This document shows positions 53,475 through 62,104 of a DNA stretch of 64,000 bases, one piece after another. The stretch's first letter is position 1, and each line of letters starts with the position of its first letter. Made by a program: the position numbers and the translations under genes. This stretch comes from a virus: positions 1 through 64,000 of IMG/VR virus record IMGVR_UViG_3300032304_001060, one strand, 5' to 3'. The notes under the pieces are model-generated. The model saw nothing but the letters and a program-made list of their open reading frames with translations. It searched no databases and was not told where the DNA came from.

Positions 53475-53804
53475 TTAATCCTTGTCTACGCTGAAAATAA
53501 AATCTCTGAGGGTCATCTTCTTCTTAAACTTCTTTTGCCACTTTCGTATTAGTGCGTTTCTTTCTCGGTGAGATAGCCCGCCCCAAATACCATGAGGTTC
53601 GTCACGGGATACTGCATCCCACAAACACTCGGTTCTTACTGGACATGGATTCTTTCCTGTCTCTCCAAAGCAAAAGCCTTTTGCTTGCGTAGCCAAAGTC
53701 TTGTACTGCTCTTTATCACGAGGTGGATAAAAGATGAGCGTTGTTTCGTCTTGACCTTTACAACGGGCTTTGTATCGCCAGATGTAATCTGGTTCGTCTT
53801 CCAT
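53475..53804 (-). CDS. WhiB-family regulator 2
   Basis: A 109-residue protein with Cys 15 (ARCKGQDETTLIFYPPR), Cys 45, Cys 54 and Cys 60 (FCFGETGKNPCPVRTECLW), and PHGIWGGLSHRERNALIRKW. These are the WhiB cluster ligands and sigma-binding turn, with an unusually long C-x8-C spacing between the second and third Cys. It sits in the replication block, unlike the early copy. It may switch transcription through the host principal sigma factor. Confidence 0.9.
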   Translation of the reverse strand: MEDEPDYIWRYKARCKGQDETTLIFYPPRDKEQYKTLATQAKGFCFGETGKNPCPVRTECLWDAVSRDEPHGIWGGLSHRERNALIRKWQKKFKKKMTLRDFIFSVDKD

Positions 53805-54125
53805 TTATTTTTCATCCTTTAGTTTCTCCCTCATCTCAAGTAAGTCATCTTCCAAAAGAATAACGTAGTTAACACCATCTAGATAAAGGCCAAAGACTGG
53901 CATTCGTCCATCAAGTATTGCTTCCGTTGTGATCTTCTTTAATTCTTCTGACTTTATGGTTTTGGTTTTCTTTCCTGTCCACTTATGTTCGATCAAGAGA
54001 TCCTCTGATCTAACATCGCCCTTCCTTGACCAGAACGCCCCAGACGCCGCATTTGTTGAGCCACCAATCTTCTTGGCTAGTCTCTTCTCATGCTTCTGTG
54101 ACTGTTTTTGACCTTCACTTTTCAA
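53805..54125 (-). CDS. PD-(D/E)XK / Holliday-resolvase-like protein
   Basis: A 106-residue protein with QKHEKRLAKKIGGSTNAASG (Glu on the first helix), then WSRKGDVRSEDLLIEHKWTG holding D...E-x-K and a Lys/Thr-rich strand. The motif order fits small archaeal-type resolvases (Hjc-like) found in phages. It starts 11 bp inside the previous gene. Likely a structure-specific nuclease; not proven. Confidence 0.7.
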   Translation of the reverse strand: MKSEGQKQSQKHEKRLAKKIGGSTNAASGAFWSRKGDVRSEDLLIEHKWTGKKTKTIKSEELKKITTEAILDGRMPVFGLYLDGVNYVILLEDDLLEMREKLKDEK

Positions 54126-54354
54126 TTTCGATCTTTCCTTGCTCGTAGCCTTCTATGATACGAGGTACAAGGTAAAACAATGTCTCACGCCAAAAACAAG
54201 AAGAACATCCACAGAAGAGTTCTTTTGAAAGAGTTTCACTTAAAACTTCTTCTTCTGCCATCGCTGCCTCAAACAACATGTCGGTGTATTCCTCTACGCC
54301 CTTCTCTAAGTCGTGAGCCCATGCTTGATCTGTTACGTTAAATTCCTTATGCAT
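54115..54354 (-). CDS. 79-residue protein with GCSSC
   Basis: ATG 54354 (AGGAG 6 nt upstream, inside the recA end) opens MHKEFNVTDQAWAHDLEKGV. The sequence continues LFEAAMAEEEVLSETLSKEL, FCGCSSCFWRETLFYLVPRI. Helical with one CGCSSC group. A longer frame from 54390 lies inside recA. Unrecognised. Confidence 0.62.
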   Translation of the reverse strand: MHKEFNVTDQAWAHDLEKGVEEYTDMLFEAAMAEEEVLSETLSKELFCGCSSCFWRETLFYLVPRIIEGYEQGKIEIEK

Positions 54355-55393
54355 CTGTTTCTCCTGCCATTGGGTTGTCGGGTGTTTCAAACACTAACTT
54401 GCGGATAGCGTCTTTTAATTCAATCTCTTCACGAATACTTTGGATGACTGGATCAATACCCTGCCACTTGCGTTCACCAAAGTAGTACCAACCACCCTTA
54501 CGTTGAATAATGTCCTTGACCACTGCAAGGGCTGCAACTTCTTTAGCGAAGTCGTACTCACCTGGTAAACAATCCCCACCTTCTGAGAAATAGAAATCAA
54601 AGTACGCCACACGCTGTGGTGGTGCGGTCTTATTCTTTAGTGTTCGTACCTTAATTCGTTGACCAATACGGTTCTTATTTCCGCTAGGTCCAATCTCAAT
54701 CCATTCATCACGGCGAATTTCAAGACGTGTAAAGAAAGCGTAATCTTTACCCTGTCCTCCTGGAGTTGTGCGTGGATCTCCGTGCATAACTCCGATCTTC
54801 ATTCTGTATTGGTTAATGATAATTCCAAGAACTGGACGCTCATCTTCAACAAGACTACGCTTCATTGCAGATCCGACTACACGAAAAAACTTGTTCGTGA
54901 GCAACGCTCCGCGTCCTACAGTCATCTCATTCATGTCCTTCTCCATTTCAGGAGCGGGAGACAGCGCTGGAAGAGAGTCAATGACAATCGCATCGACTGA
55001 CTTAGATTCAGCAAATTCAATAACAGACTGGTAAGCCTCTTCCATGACGTTGGTCTCAATCACAATGACTCGGCTTGTATCAACGCCACACATCGCGGCG
55101 TACTCTGGTACCCACTGCTCTGCTGCAACCCAGACAGTTGTGTGCTCTGGATCAAGCGCTTGGTTTGCCGCGATGGTCTTAAGCGCAACTGCAGTCTTGC
55201 CGTGTGAAGGTTCTCCTATGAGTTCATTCCATTGATTACCAGGAAAGCCACCACCCAGCACATAATCCAAAGTAGTTGAGCCTGAAGTAATGCGAGGTAT
55301 AAGGTCGTTGCGAATATCAGAGGCAACAACCACCACGTTATTTCCAAACTTTTTATTAAGCGTTGCAACAATTTTACGGGCTTCATCATTCAC
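54347..55393 (-). CDS. recA: RecA-like recombinase
   Basis: The 348-residue protein has Walker A GEPSHGKTA (60-68), the downstream Walker B strand VDAIVIDSLPAL, and conserved RecA elements TSGSTTLDYVLGGGFPGNQW and INQYRMKIGVMHGDPRTTPG, where loop 2 and the nucleotide contact lie. It should form filaments on single-stranded DNA for repair and recombination-dependent replication. It is shorter in the C-terminal part than bacterial RecA. It shares its first base with the preceding zinc-protein stop. Confidence 0.92.
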   Translation of the reverse strand: MNDEARKIVATLNKKFGNNVVVVASDIRNDLIPRITSGSTTLDYVLGGGFPGNQWNELIGEPSHGKTAVALKTIAANQALDPEHTTVWVAAEQWVPEYAAMCGVDTSRVIVIETNVMEEAYQSVIEFAESKSVDAIVIDSLPALSPAPEMEKDMNEMTVGRGALLTNKFFRVVGSAMKRSLVEDERPVLGIIINQYRMKIGVMHGDPRTTPGGQGKDYAFFTRLEIRRDEWIEIGPSGNKNRIGQRIKVRTLKNKTAPPQRVAYFDFYFSEGGDCLPGEYDFAKEVAALAVVKDIIQRKGGWYYFGERKWQGIDPVIQSIREEIELKDAIRKLVFETPDNPMAGETDA

Positions 55394-55767
55394 TAGTTAA
55401 TCCTTCCAATAATTCCTTGTGGGTTCCAATTACTTGCAACATCATTACCTCGTGCATCTCGTGCAGAACCTTCGACTTTTGCACCAGTCAACGATCCATA
55501 ACGACTTCCTGATTGATTAATTGGGTATCCGCAGTCGTAACAACGTGGTGCAGCATTCTGAACTGCCATGTAGTTATTGCCACCACACTCAGGGCAAGAT
55601 TGAGTTTGACTTGCACTACCAATACGCAATGACGGGACTTGTGGCTGTGGTGCTTGGTACGGAGTCATAGGCTGTTGTGACGGTGGCATTGGAACATCTG
55701 CTGGTCGTGCCTGCGGTTGTGCAGGTTGTGTACCTAACTGTTTAGCCCACCAGTCTGCATTACTCAT
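55393..55767 (-). CDS. Pro/Gln-rich zinc ribbon protein
   Basis: A 124-residue protein starting MSNADWWAKQLGTQPAQPQA (ATG 55767 inside the polymerase stop, ATGA). A Pro/Gln linker is followed by a zinc ribbon, SCPECGGNNYMAVQNAAPRC then YDCGYPINQSGSRYG. The WWAKQLG opening recurs in actinophage proteins. Possible polymerase or RecA accessory, given its place between them. Confidence 0.72.
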   Translation of the reverse strand: MSNADWWAKQLGTQPAQPQARPADVPMPPSQQPMTPYQAPQPQVPSLRIGSASQTQSCPECGGNNYMAVQNAAPRCYDCGYPINQSGSRYGSLTGAKVEGSARDARGNDVASNWNPQGIIGRIN

Positions 55768-57764
55768 TTTGCTTCTCCCCACTTGTTAACGATCTTTACT
55801 TCAGCGATTAGAGGAACTGTCATCTCAGGAATGTGGATACCTTCCATTGACTCACGGATTGCTTCCGCAACCTCTTCTGCTAAATCTTCACGAGCAACTG
55901 TAACCAGTTCATCATGCACAGTCAAAATGACATTTGCGTTTGGTTCGTCGACAAAACAAGAGTGTGCCCGAACCATCGCTAATTTCATCAAATCTGCAGC
56001 AGATCCTTGAATAACGGTGTTAAATGCTTGACGATCGGCTCTGGCTTTGAGGCCACGATCCTTGCTCTTTAACTCTGGGATGTAGCGACGACGACCAAAG
56101 ATGGTCTCTACATAAGGGATAGGGGATCTCCCAGTTGCTTGGCGGATCACCTTTGCCTTGTACTTGGAGATATCATGAAACTGCTCTTCAAAACGATTGA
56201 GTAGGTCTTTAGCATCTGATACAGAACAGCCAATGCTTTGAGCAATTTTGTCTGGTCCTACGCCGTATGCAATAGAAAGAACAAGAACCTTTCCAGCCTT
56301 TCGATCTACGCCCATGGTGTCACCAATAGTTGTGTAGATGTCTTCGCCATTGCGATAGTTGTTAACCATAATTGGGTCACCAGAGAATGCGGCGATGATG
56401 CGTGGCTCAATCTGTGAGTAGTCAGCCATGATCAACTTATGTCCTGGAGGTGCTACAAAGAGGTTACGAATTAACTTTCCGTACTGACCGCTACTAGGGA
56501 TGTTCTGTAGGTTAGGGTCACTACTGGAGAAACGACCTGTCTCTGCTCCATGGGCTTTAAAATTTGTGTGAACTTTCCCCTCAATCATGAGGCTCTTCTT
56601 CTCCACAATCTTTTCTTTGCCCATAGTTGTTCGGGTGATCTCGCCACCGAGATATGGCATTACATAAGTAGTCATCAACTTGTTCAGGTCTTGATACTCC
56701 AAGATTGCGTCAACAAGTTCGTCCTTACTGCGATAGAACTCCAGCGCATCTGAGGAGACTGAGTAGTGATAGATAGACAACGCTTCTGGTTTGTTAGCAG
56801 CGATGTCTTGACCCTTAGCAGTCAGAGCAACACGGATCCGTAGATTAGGGCGGATGCCACGGCCCTCTGGCTTTGGTGAGAACAGTAGTTCTTGCTTCTC
56901 TTTTACAGAGTTCATAGAGAACGGTTTACCCGTAAGTTTCCACGCCTTTGCTTTTGCAGCATCGATATCAATCTCAAGGCGTGCTTTAAGAGCAATCAAT
57001 TCTTCTACATCAATAGTTGCGCCAGTTAACTCCATGTCACAGAGAGCAGCAACAACATCCATCTCCAATGCCCAGACACGCTTAAGACTTCCCTCTAGAC
57101 GTGGCTCTAGCGCTTTGTATAATTTCCATGTGACCTCGGCATCAAACCCTGAGTAGTGTGCAACATCGCTAAACGAATGCACCTCAACCATTGCACCAAT
57201 ACCTTTTTCAACTTTGATTCCTAAAACCTTTTCAGCACAGGCTGCCAGACCTAATGCATTACGGTTTCGGTTGTCAATAACGAACATCGCCATGAGAGTG
57301 TCAAAGAAAGGTTTCTTTGGAACAACTCCACGGTAGTACTTAGAAATAGATTTTAAATCAAACTTAACATTGTGACCGATCTTTAACTTGTCACTAAAGA
57401 ATAATGGCTTGAGTGCTTGGAATACTTCTCCAGGAAGAAGTTGCTCTGGTGGTGCGTCAAAGACTGGCGTCCACTTCGCTTGATTCTTTGAGTAGTCTGC
57501 ATCTGTAAGGGTCTTGCCTGCTGCAGCCTTACGCTGACCACTTAACAACATCTCTTTATCCCAGTGAAGGAACTCACCATTTGGATGACCCATCGGGATT
57601 ACGTCTGTACGACCTTCTGTGGCTAATGAAATCCACATGACGTCATTAACGACAGGTTGAATTCTATTTTCACCAACGGTTTCGCAATCAAATGCAAAAG
57701 CATCTACCTTGGAGTAAAACTCAACAAGGTCTTGTAACTGTTCTTTGGTTGTAATGATGTTCAT
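55764..57764 (-). CDS. polA: DNA polymerase I, family A, with 3'-5' exonuclease
   Basis: The 666-residue replicative polymerase has an exonuclease domain (AFDCETVGEN, D26/E28; IGHNVKFDLKS near 130; YSGFDAEVTWK near 207). The polymerase motifs are A DYSQIEPRI (Asp 448), B RKAGKVLVLSIAYG (Arg 488, Lys 492, Tyr 500) and C VHDELV (616-621). There is no 5' nuclease domain, as usual for phages. The residue equivalent to E. coli Phe 762 is Leu (496), a substitution linked in metagenomic surveys to temperate phages. It copies the phage genome with the DnaB helicase and primase encoded upstream. Confidence 0.97.
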   Translation of the reverse strand: MNIITTKEQLQDLVEFYSKVDAFAFDCETVGENRIQPVVNDVMWISLATEGRTDVIPMGHPNGEFLHWDKEMLLSGQRKAAAGKTLTDADYSKNQAKWTPVFDAPPEQLLPGEVFQALKPLFFSDKLKIGHNVKFDLKSISKYYRGVVPKKPFFDTLMAMFVIDNRNRNALGLAACAEKVLGIKVEKGIGAMVEVHSFSDVAHYSGFDAEVTWKLYKALEPRLEGSLKRVWALEMDVVAALCDMELTGATIDVEELIALKARLEIDIDAAKAKAWKLTGKPFSMNSVKEKQELLFSPKPEGRGIRPNLRIRVALTAKGQDIAANKPEALSIYHYSVSSDALEFYRSKDELVDAILEYQDLNKLMTTYVMPYLGGEITRTTMGKEKIVEKKSLMIEGKVHTNFKAHGAETGRFSSSDPNLQNIPSSGQYGKLIRNLFVAPPGHKLIMADYSQIEPRIIAAFSGDPIMVNNYRNGEDIYTTIGDTMGVDRKAGKVLVLSIAYGVGPDKIAQSIGCSVSDAKDLLNRFEEQFHDISKYKAKVIRQATGRSPIPYVETIFGRRRYIPELKSKDRGLKARADRQAFNTVIQGSAADLMKLAMVRAHSCFVDEPNANVILTVHDELVTVAREDLAEEVAEAIRESMEGIHIPEMTVPLIAEVKIVNKWGEAK

Positions 57765-57784
57765 ATATCCCTCGTTTGTTAGAT

Positions 57785-57820
57785 GAAAGGGAGCCTGCGA
57801 ATAGGTGCAGGCCCCCTTTC
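57785..57820 (-). repeat. GC-rich hairpin between ssDNA-binding and polymerase genes
   Basis: GAAAGGG plus GCCTGC pair with GCAGGC plus CCCTTTC, an interrupted 13-bp stem with a short loop, in the 70-bp gap. No T-run follows on the minus strand; it may tune expression between the two genes. Confidence 0.55.
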
Positions 57821-57834
57821 GGTGGAAATTGCGC

Positions 57835-58482
57835 TTACGCTACTGAGCGAGCAACCTCAAGCATTTCGGAGCGAGGGGTCTCTCGAATAACTTCTGCTGT
57901 GAACGGTACAGCGGCTGCTACTAACTCATTAACAGTGTCTTGCGACAATTTCCATTCCTCTGCTAGGTCACGGCCTCGAACGAAGTTGAGGGTGTACTGC
58001 GTTGTTGGGCCAGTACCTAGTCGAGAAATTTCCCAGAACTCTTTTGACAGAGGTCCTTTGCGCTCATCGTCGTGAGCCTTCTTGATCTGACGAGCAAGTG
58101 AAGGAGGTGCTGTAAGAATCTGCACTCCTTGTACGTCTCCACTCAACACAAGAACGTTGAATGAAAACTTGCCACGAGGCTTGTCACCAAGGACATCGCA
58201 AAGTGGACATGCATCACCGATGCAGACGAAGGACTTCTTACCCTTTGGGCGTTCGATCCAGTGCTGCTCGTATGAAGCAAATGGTTGATCTTCAAGGAAC
58301 TTTACAAGTTGTGGTTCATCAGAGAACTTGAAGTCTGTTGGGAACTCAGACGTGTTCTCTTGAACGAGTGAGTCGAATGCATCCCAGCCCTGCTGGACTG
58401 TTGTTCCGACCTTTGGCATTGCATCTTCGCTGTCTTCAGCGAGATAGTTGTCAGCATCAACTGACGGCTTTGTGATTGGCAT
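57835..58482 (-). CDS. Putative single-stranded DNA-binding protein
   Basis: A 215-residue acidic protein. WIERPKGKKSFVCIGDACPL, then CDVLGDKPRGKFSFNVLVLS suggests an OB-fold with a zinc-like CxxxxxCPLC group, as in some phage gp32-type proteins. Its position directly upstream of the polymerase supports a role in replication. Both ends are acidic or disordered (LAEDSEDAMPKVGTTVQQGW). The function is inferred. Confidence 0.7.
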   Translation of the reverse strand: MPITKPSVDADNYLAEDSEDAMPKVGTTVQQGWDAFDSLVQENTSEFPTDFKFSDEPQLVKFLEDQPFASYEQHWIERPKGKKSFVCIGDACPLCDVLGDKPRGKFSFNVLVLSGDVQGVQILTAPPSLARQIKKAHDDERKGPLSKEFWEISRLGTGPTTQYTLNFVRGRDLAEEWKLSQDTVNELVAAAVPFTAEVIRETPRSEMLEVARSVA

Positions 58483-58506
58483 GTTTTTCCTTTTCGGTAA
58501 TGAGGC

Positions 58507-58983
58507 CTATTGGCTCTCGTTGGCAGTGATGACTTTCCAGGTTCGTACTAAAGTTTCTGTAAGGTCATCGTGTTGGCTCCACTCTACACGAGCGGCGCCT
58601 AGTAATCCTCTGCGATTGAATTCTTCAATAGCAGATTCTATGAGCGCTCTAGTGTACACACGATTGCCACCAGTCTTCTGACCTTTAAGGGTCTTTGAAC
58701 GAAGTCTGTATGGTGCACGTGGGATATAACCTTTGCGCTCCCATAGGCGAATAGTCACAATGGTCTTTTCCAATGCAAGTGCCAAAGCACCGATTGTAAA
58801 TACCTCTGTCTCTATTCCACCTAATGTTTTCATGATTGGGTTTGAATCCCAACCATTACTCTCACCGCTTTTACGGCGAGAAACCTTTGCATCTGGTTCA
58901 CGACGCTTACGCTTTGACCCAGGAATGTACTCTAGATCAGCAAACGCTTTTTCAATTTCGTCATCGCCACGAAGACCAGCCAT
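58507..58983 (-). CDS. MerR-type HTH DNA-binding protein
   Basis: The 158-residue protein has a basic N-terminus (GSKRKRREPDAKVSRRKSGE) and a central MerR-like winged helix: EVFTIGALALALEKTIVTIR, then LWERKGYIPRAPYRLRSKTL and GNRVYTRALIESAIEEF. It lies in the replication block and may regulate transcription or bind the origin. No effector-binding domain is attached. Confidence 0.8.
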   Translation of the reverse strand: MAGLRGDDEIEKAFADLEYIPGSKRKRREPDAKVSRRKSGESNGWDSNPIMKTLGGIETEVFTIGALALALEKTIVTIRLWERKGYIPRAPYRLRSKTLKGQKTGGNRVYTRALIESAIEEFNRRGLLGAARVEWSQHDDLTETLVRTWKVITANESQ

Positions 58984-58986
58984 GTG

Positions 58987-59427
58987 TTATCGCTTCTTCA
59001 TGACGAGTGCCCAGACAACATTTGCTGGGTACATTTCTTCGACTTCGTCTTCAGTCAAATCATCGTTGTAGAGAGCGGCCATAAGAGCATCCTCATCTAC
59101 AACACGAATTGTTTTGTACAAGGTATCTTCCATACCATGCTCTGCAATGATCTCTTCTGCACGAGTCTCATTAATCTTGCGTGATACACGGCGCTGCTTT
59201 ACTACTGCTACAACTCCATTGATATCTTCTGGAAGTTCAATAACAACATTTCCTGAAGAGTCTTCTTCACCTTCAGAATCGATTCGATCAAACAATTTGG
59301 CTTTGAGTTCTTTCTGTTGTTTTTCCCAATACTCAAGTTGCTCTTTCACAAAGGCGTAATGCTTTGCTTGTGCCATGAGATCGTCTTCCACACTTACACG
59401 TGGTTCTTCGTCTTTTATTCTTGCCAT
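58987..59427 (-). CDS. Coiled-coil hypothetical protein
   Basis: A 146-residue protein with a charged helix (YAFVKEQLEYWEKQQKELKA), a middle strand region (NVVIELPEDINGVVAVVKQR) and an acidic helical end. It resembles small recombination or replication helpers but has no defined motif. It lies 10 bp after the SNF2 helicase stop. Confidence 0.65.
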   Translation of the reverse strand: MARIKDEEPRVSVEDDLMAQAKHYAFVKEQLEYWEKQQKELKAKLFDRIDSEGEEDSSGNVVIELPEDINGVVAVVKQRRVSRKINETRAEEIIAEHGMEDTLYKTIRVVDEDALMAALYNDDLTEDEVEEMYPANVVWALVMKKR

Positions 59428-59437
59428 GTTATACCCC

Positions 59438-61009
59438 CTATGGTCTTGCGTTCTGTAGAAAACCTATCAGACTTCCAACGGTTAAATCAACTCCGCCCTT
59501 GGCGTTGATCCCCTGCCCGTCCATGACGGCATCGGCTACAGCGTTCTTCTGTTGGAGCATATCATACTGACGCCCCTCTATCGATTTGGCTACGAGGATG
59601 TCTTGAATAGTGATACTCGGCCAGCGGCTGGAGGCTCTCTTGATTCGGCCGTTCCTCTGGACTGCCAAGCCAGCGCTCCAAGGTAGGTCATAGTTTATGA
59701 GGAGATTAGCATTAGGAAGATCGACACCGTACCCACCAGCATCGCTAGATATAAATACACGACAATCAGGATCTGTAAGGAACTTAGTTTTACTTGCTTC
59801 TTTTTCTTTTGCATTCATGCTCCCTGTGTACAAAGTTCCGCTTACTGCATCCTGTATTGGAGCAAGCATTCCAACCCACGATGTAAACACAACCACCTTT
59901 GCTGCAGGATCGGTCTCTAAATGATCGAGAACATACACCTTTAACGCATCTAACTTTGGGGTTTTATTTACTCCCTCTAGTAATCCTCGTTCTTTTAAAC
60001 TAGAGGTGTACGCACTTCCTTCGCCAAGTTGTTTATCAAACTTCTCTGCGCTATCAACTAAGAGTTGTGGACTGTCGCATAACATTCTCAGTGCCGTAAT
60101 TTTCGACATGATTGAGCCACGCATCATGTCTGCAGGGCTTCCTGGCTTACTGTCGTGCCCGTAGTGAGCCATCAGTGAAAAGTTTGCACCTAGCAACTGT
60201 TGTGCCTCGTACAACTCGTTGCTCAGTTCGTCAGCGATAAAGTTATAGAGCGAAGATGTCTTCTTATCAAAATCAATGGTGAGAGGATCACGATGAATCG
60301 TGTCAGGTAGATATGGGGATACATCTGGATCAGTCTGGATCTTACGTACTGATGCTTGCTTCATCTTCTCGTGGAAGATCGGTAAGTTCCTGTATCTTTG
60401 AACACCGCCAAAATGATTACGTACAATAAAGGTCTGATCAAATAAATCGAAGCGCCCAAGCAATCCGTCGTCAACAAACTGCATGATGCTGTACACCTCT
60501 TCAGGACGTCCGTTCTCAATAGGAGTTCCAGTCAGAGCAAATCTAATTGGGATCTTTGAACCGAGTTTCTTTACGGCTTTGGCTCGCTTAGACCGAAAGC
60601 CCTTGATCGCAGTTGCCTCATCACAGACTACTGCGCCCCACTCATAGTCCTTAATGATGTCCCAGTCCGCCACGATCGTCTCGTAGTTAGCGATGATGTA
60701 GCCAGTATGTTCTTCCCAGCCCATGTCTCTTTCCCAGCGTATGGATCGAACTGACTTTGCACCGTCAATGACTGAGGCGTAGTCGTCAGAGAACTTGGCG
60801 ATCTCTTTCTGCCACTGATACTTCAAACTTGATAGCGCGATCACTAAGGTTGGCTTAGTTAAATCACCAACTTCTTTTAACTTCTCTAGTGCGGCAATCG
60901 TCATACATGTCTTGCCAAGACCCATCTCATAGGCAACCAGCATCTTCTTGCGGTTGACCATACGATCAACTGCCTCTACTTGATAGGGCTTGAGTGTTCC
61001 TTTAAACAT
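59438..61009 (-). CDS. SNF2-family DNA helicase/translocase
   Basis: The 523-residue protein has SF2 motifs: Q-like LKPYQVEAVDRM, Walker A YEMGLGKTCM (27-36), Walker B VVCDEATAIK (DEAT near 130), motif III ALTGTPIENG and C-terminal motifs VVVFTSWVGM, FISSDAGGYGVDLPNAN and QRNGRIKR. SNF2 proteins move on double-stranded DNA; phage members probably help replication restart or strand clearance. It overlaps the small zinc ribbon gene by 8 bp. Confidence 0.92.
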   Translation of the reverse strand: MFKGTLKPYQVEAVDRMVNRKKMLVAYEMGLGKTCMTIAALEKLKEVGDLTKPTLVIALSSLKYQWQKEIAKFSDDYASVIDGAKSVRSIRWERDMGWEEHTGYIIANYETIVADWDIIKDYEWGAVVCDEATAIKGFRSKRAKAVKKLGSKIPIRFALTGTPIENGRPEEVYSIMQFVDDGLLGRFDLFDQTFIVRNHFGGVQRYRNLPIFHEKMKQASVRKIQTDPDVSPYLPDTIHRDPLTIDFDKKTSSLYNFIADELSNELYEAQQLLGANFSLMAHYGHDSKPGSPADMMRGSIMSKITALRMLCDSPQLLVDSAEKFDKQLGEGSAYTSSLKERGLLEGVNKTPKLDALKVYVLDHLETDPAAKVVVFTSWVGMLAPIQDAVSGTLYTGSMNAKEKEASKTKFLTDPDCRVFISSDAGGYGVDLPNANLLINYDLPWSAGLAVQRNGRIKRASSRWPSITIQDILVAKSIEGRQYDMLQQKNAVADAVMDGQGINAKGGVDLTVGSLIGFLQNARP

Positions 61010-61175
61010 TATCTATCGGCGTCGGGGCTGTTGCCAAGGCTCCACATAGGTAGCACTCCATATCTAGCATGTACAAGGAAATTTCCCCTTCCTCAAACAT
61101 TGCCTTTACATTCCACAGAGTAGAACCACATATACAAACATGTAAGGGGCGCTCTTTATCTCGGAGATCCATCAT
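61002..61175 (-). CDS. 57-residue zinc ribbon protein
   Basis: ATG 61175 overlaps the primase stop (ATGA). The product MMDLRDKERPLHVCICGSTL, then ECYLCGALATAPTPIDNV contains CxC and CxxC groups about 30 residues apart, a zinc ribbon. It overlaps the helicase start by 8 bp, so all three are coupled. Unrecognised. Confidence 0.65.
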   Translation of the reverse strand: MMDLRDKERPLHVCICGSTLWNVKAMFEEGEISLYMLDMECYLCGALATAPTPIDNV

Positions 61176-62104
61176 AAGTAAGCAGCCTTCCCTAGTACCG
61201 ATGTCTTTGCCGTTTTAATTCCGTGCTCAATCTCAGCCTCTGTCATGTCACCAACATCCTTGACGTCAATTCCACGATAGTTGAAATAGTATAAATCCAT
61301 ACCGTACTTTCTAGCAAAGCCACGCATCTGTTCATTAGCCGTATGACCAGCCTTGTCATTATCGAACGCAGCAATAATCTTTGGAGCACGGCGCAAAATC
61401 TTGGCTTGCTCTTCACTCATGATTGCACCAAAAGTGGACACAGCGTTATGGCCTAAGCCAGTTAACCGAACAGCGTCTAGCGGTGATTCAACAACGATGA
61501 GGTCATGGGTTGAACTCATGATGTGAACTCCAAAGACTGTCCTTGACTTCTTAACTCCCGCAGGTTGATTGCGAAAGAAGCGTCCACGAGCACCCTTCTC
61601 TTGCCAACCCCATAACGAACCGTCGTCAGGGTCTCTGATAGGAAGAATCCATGCCTCATTGCTCTTGTCCCAAAGAACTCCATGTACATTTACTGGACCT
61701 ATTTTTAAGAATCGTTTTTTTAACTCTATCTCTGGTGGCTCTGTGTACACAGCAAGTCGAGCCTCAGACATTGCGATCGTCTCTTCAGGTTGCACGTACT
61801 GTGGTAAATCTTTTATTCGGCGCATAAGAGAGTCGAGAGGAATCTCAACATTTTCGCCAATGTAGTCCTGTGCATCAAAATAACTTATGCCTTTAACATC
61901 AGCAACAAGTGTGAATATATTTCCCTTGTAACCACAAGAGAAGCAGATGTGTGCTCCACTCTCAGAATTTATCCACCATGATGGTGAGTGATCCTCTTTG
62001 CCTGTGCGCTTCTTGTGCATTGGGCATAGGCCATTAACCTCAACTCCTCGCTGTGCAAAAAGTTGTAGGTCAAGTCCTACGAGGACACGCTCGACATCAA
62101 TCAC
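61172..62104 (-). CDS. dnaG: DnaG-type primase
   Basis: A 310-residue primase with an N-terminal CHC2 zinc finger (Cys 27, His 30, Cys 54, Cys 57 in GLCPMH...HICFSCG) and a TOPRIM domain with Glu 206 (IVVESPLDAVRL) and the Asp pair 248/250 (AAFDNDKAG). It makes RNA primers for lagging-strand synthesis and lacks the helicase-binding domain of bacterial DnaG. It overlaps the helicase gene by 4 bp. Confidence 0.94.
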   Translation of the reverse strand: MIDVERVLVGLDLQLFAQRGVEVNGLCPMHKKRTGKEDHSPSWWINSESGAHICFSCGYKGNIFTLVADVKGISYFDAQDYIGENVEIPLDSLMRRIKDLPQYVQPEETIAMSEARLAVYTEPPEIELKKRFLKIGPVNVHGVLWDKSNEAWILPIRDPDDGSLWGWQEKGARGRFFRNQPAGVKKSRTVFGVHIMSSTHDLIVVESPLDAVRLTGLGHNAVSTFGAIMSEEQAKILRRAPKIIAAFDNDKAGHTANEQMRGFARKYGMDLYYFNYRGIDVKDVGDMTEAEIEHGIKTAKTSVLGKAAYL

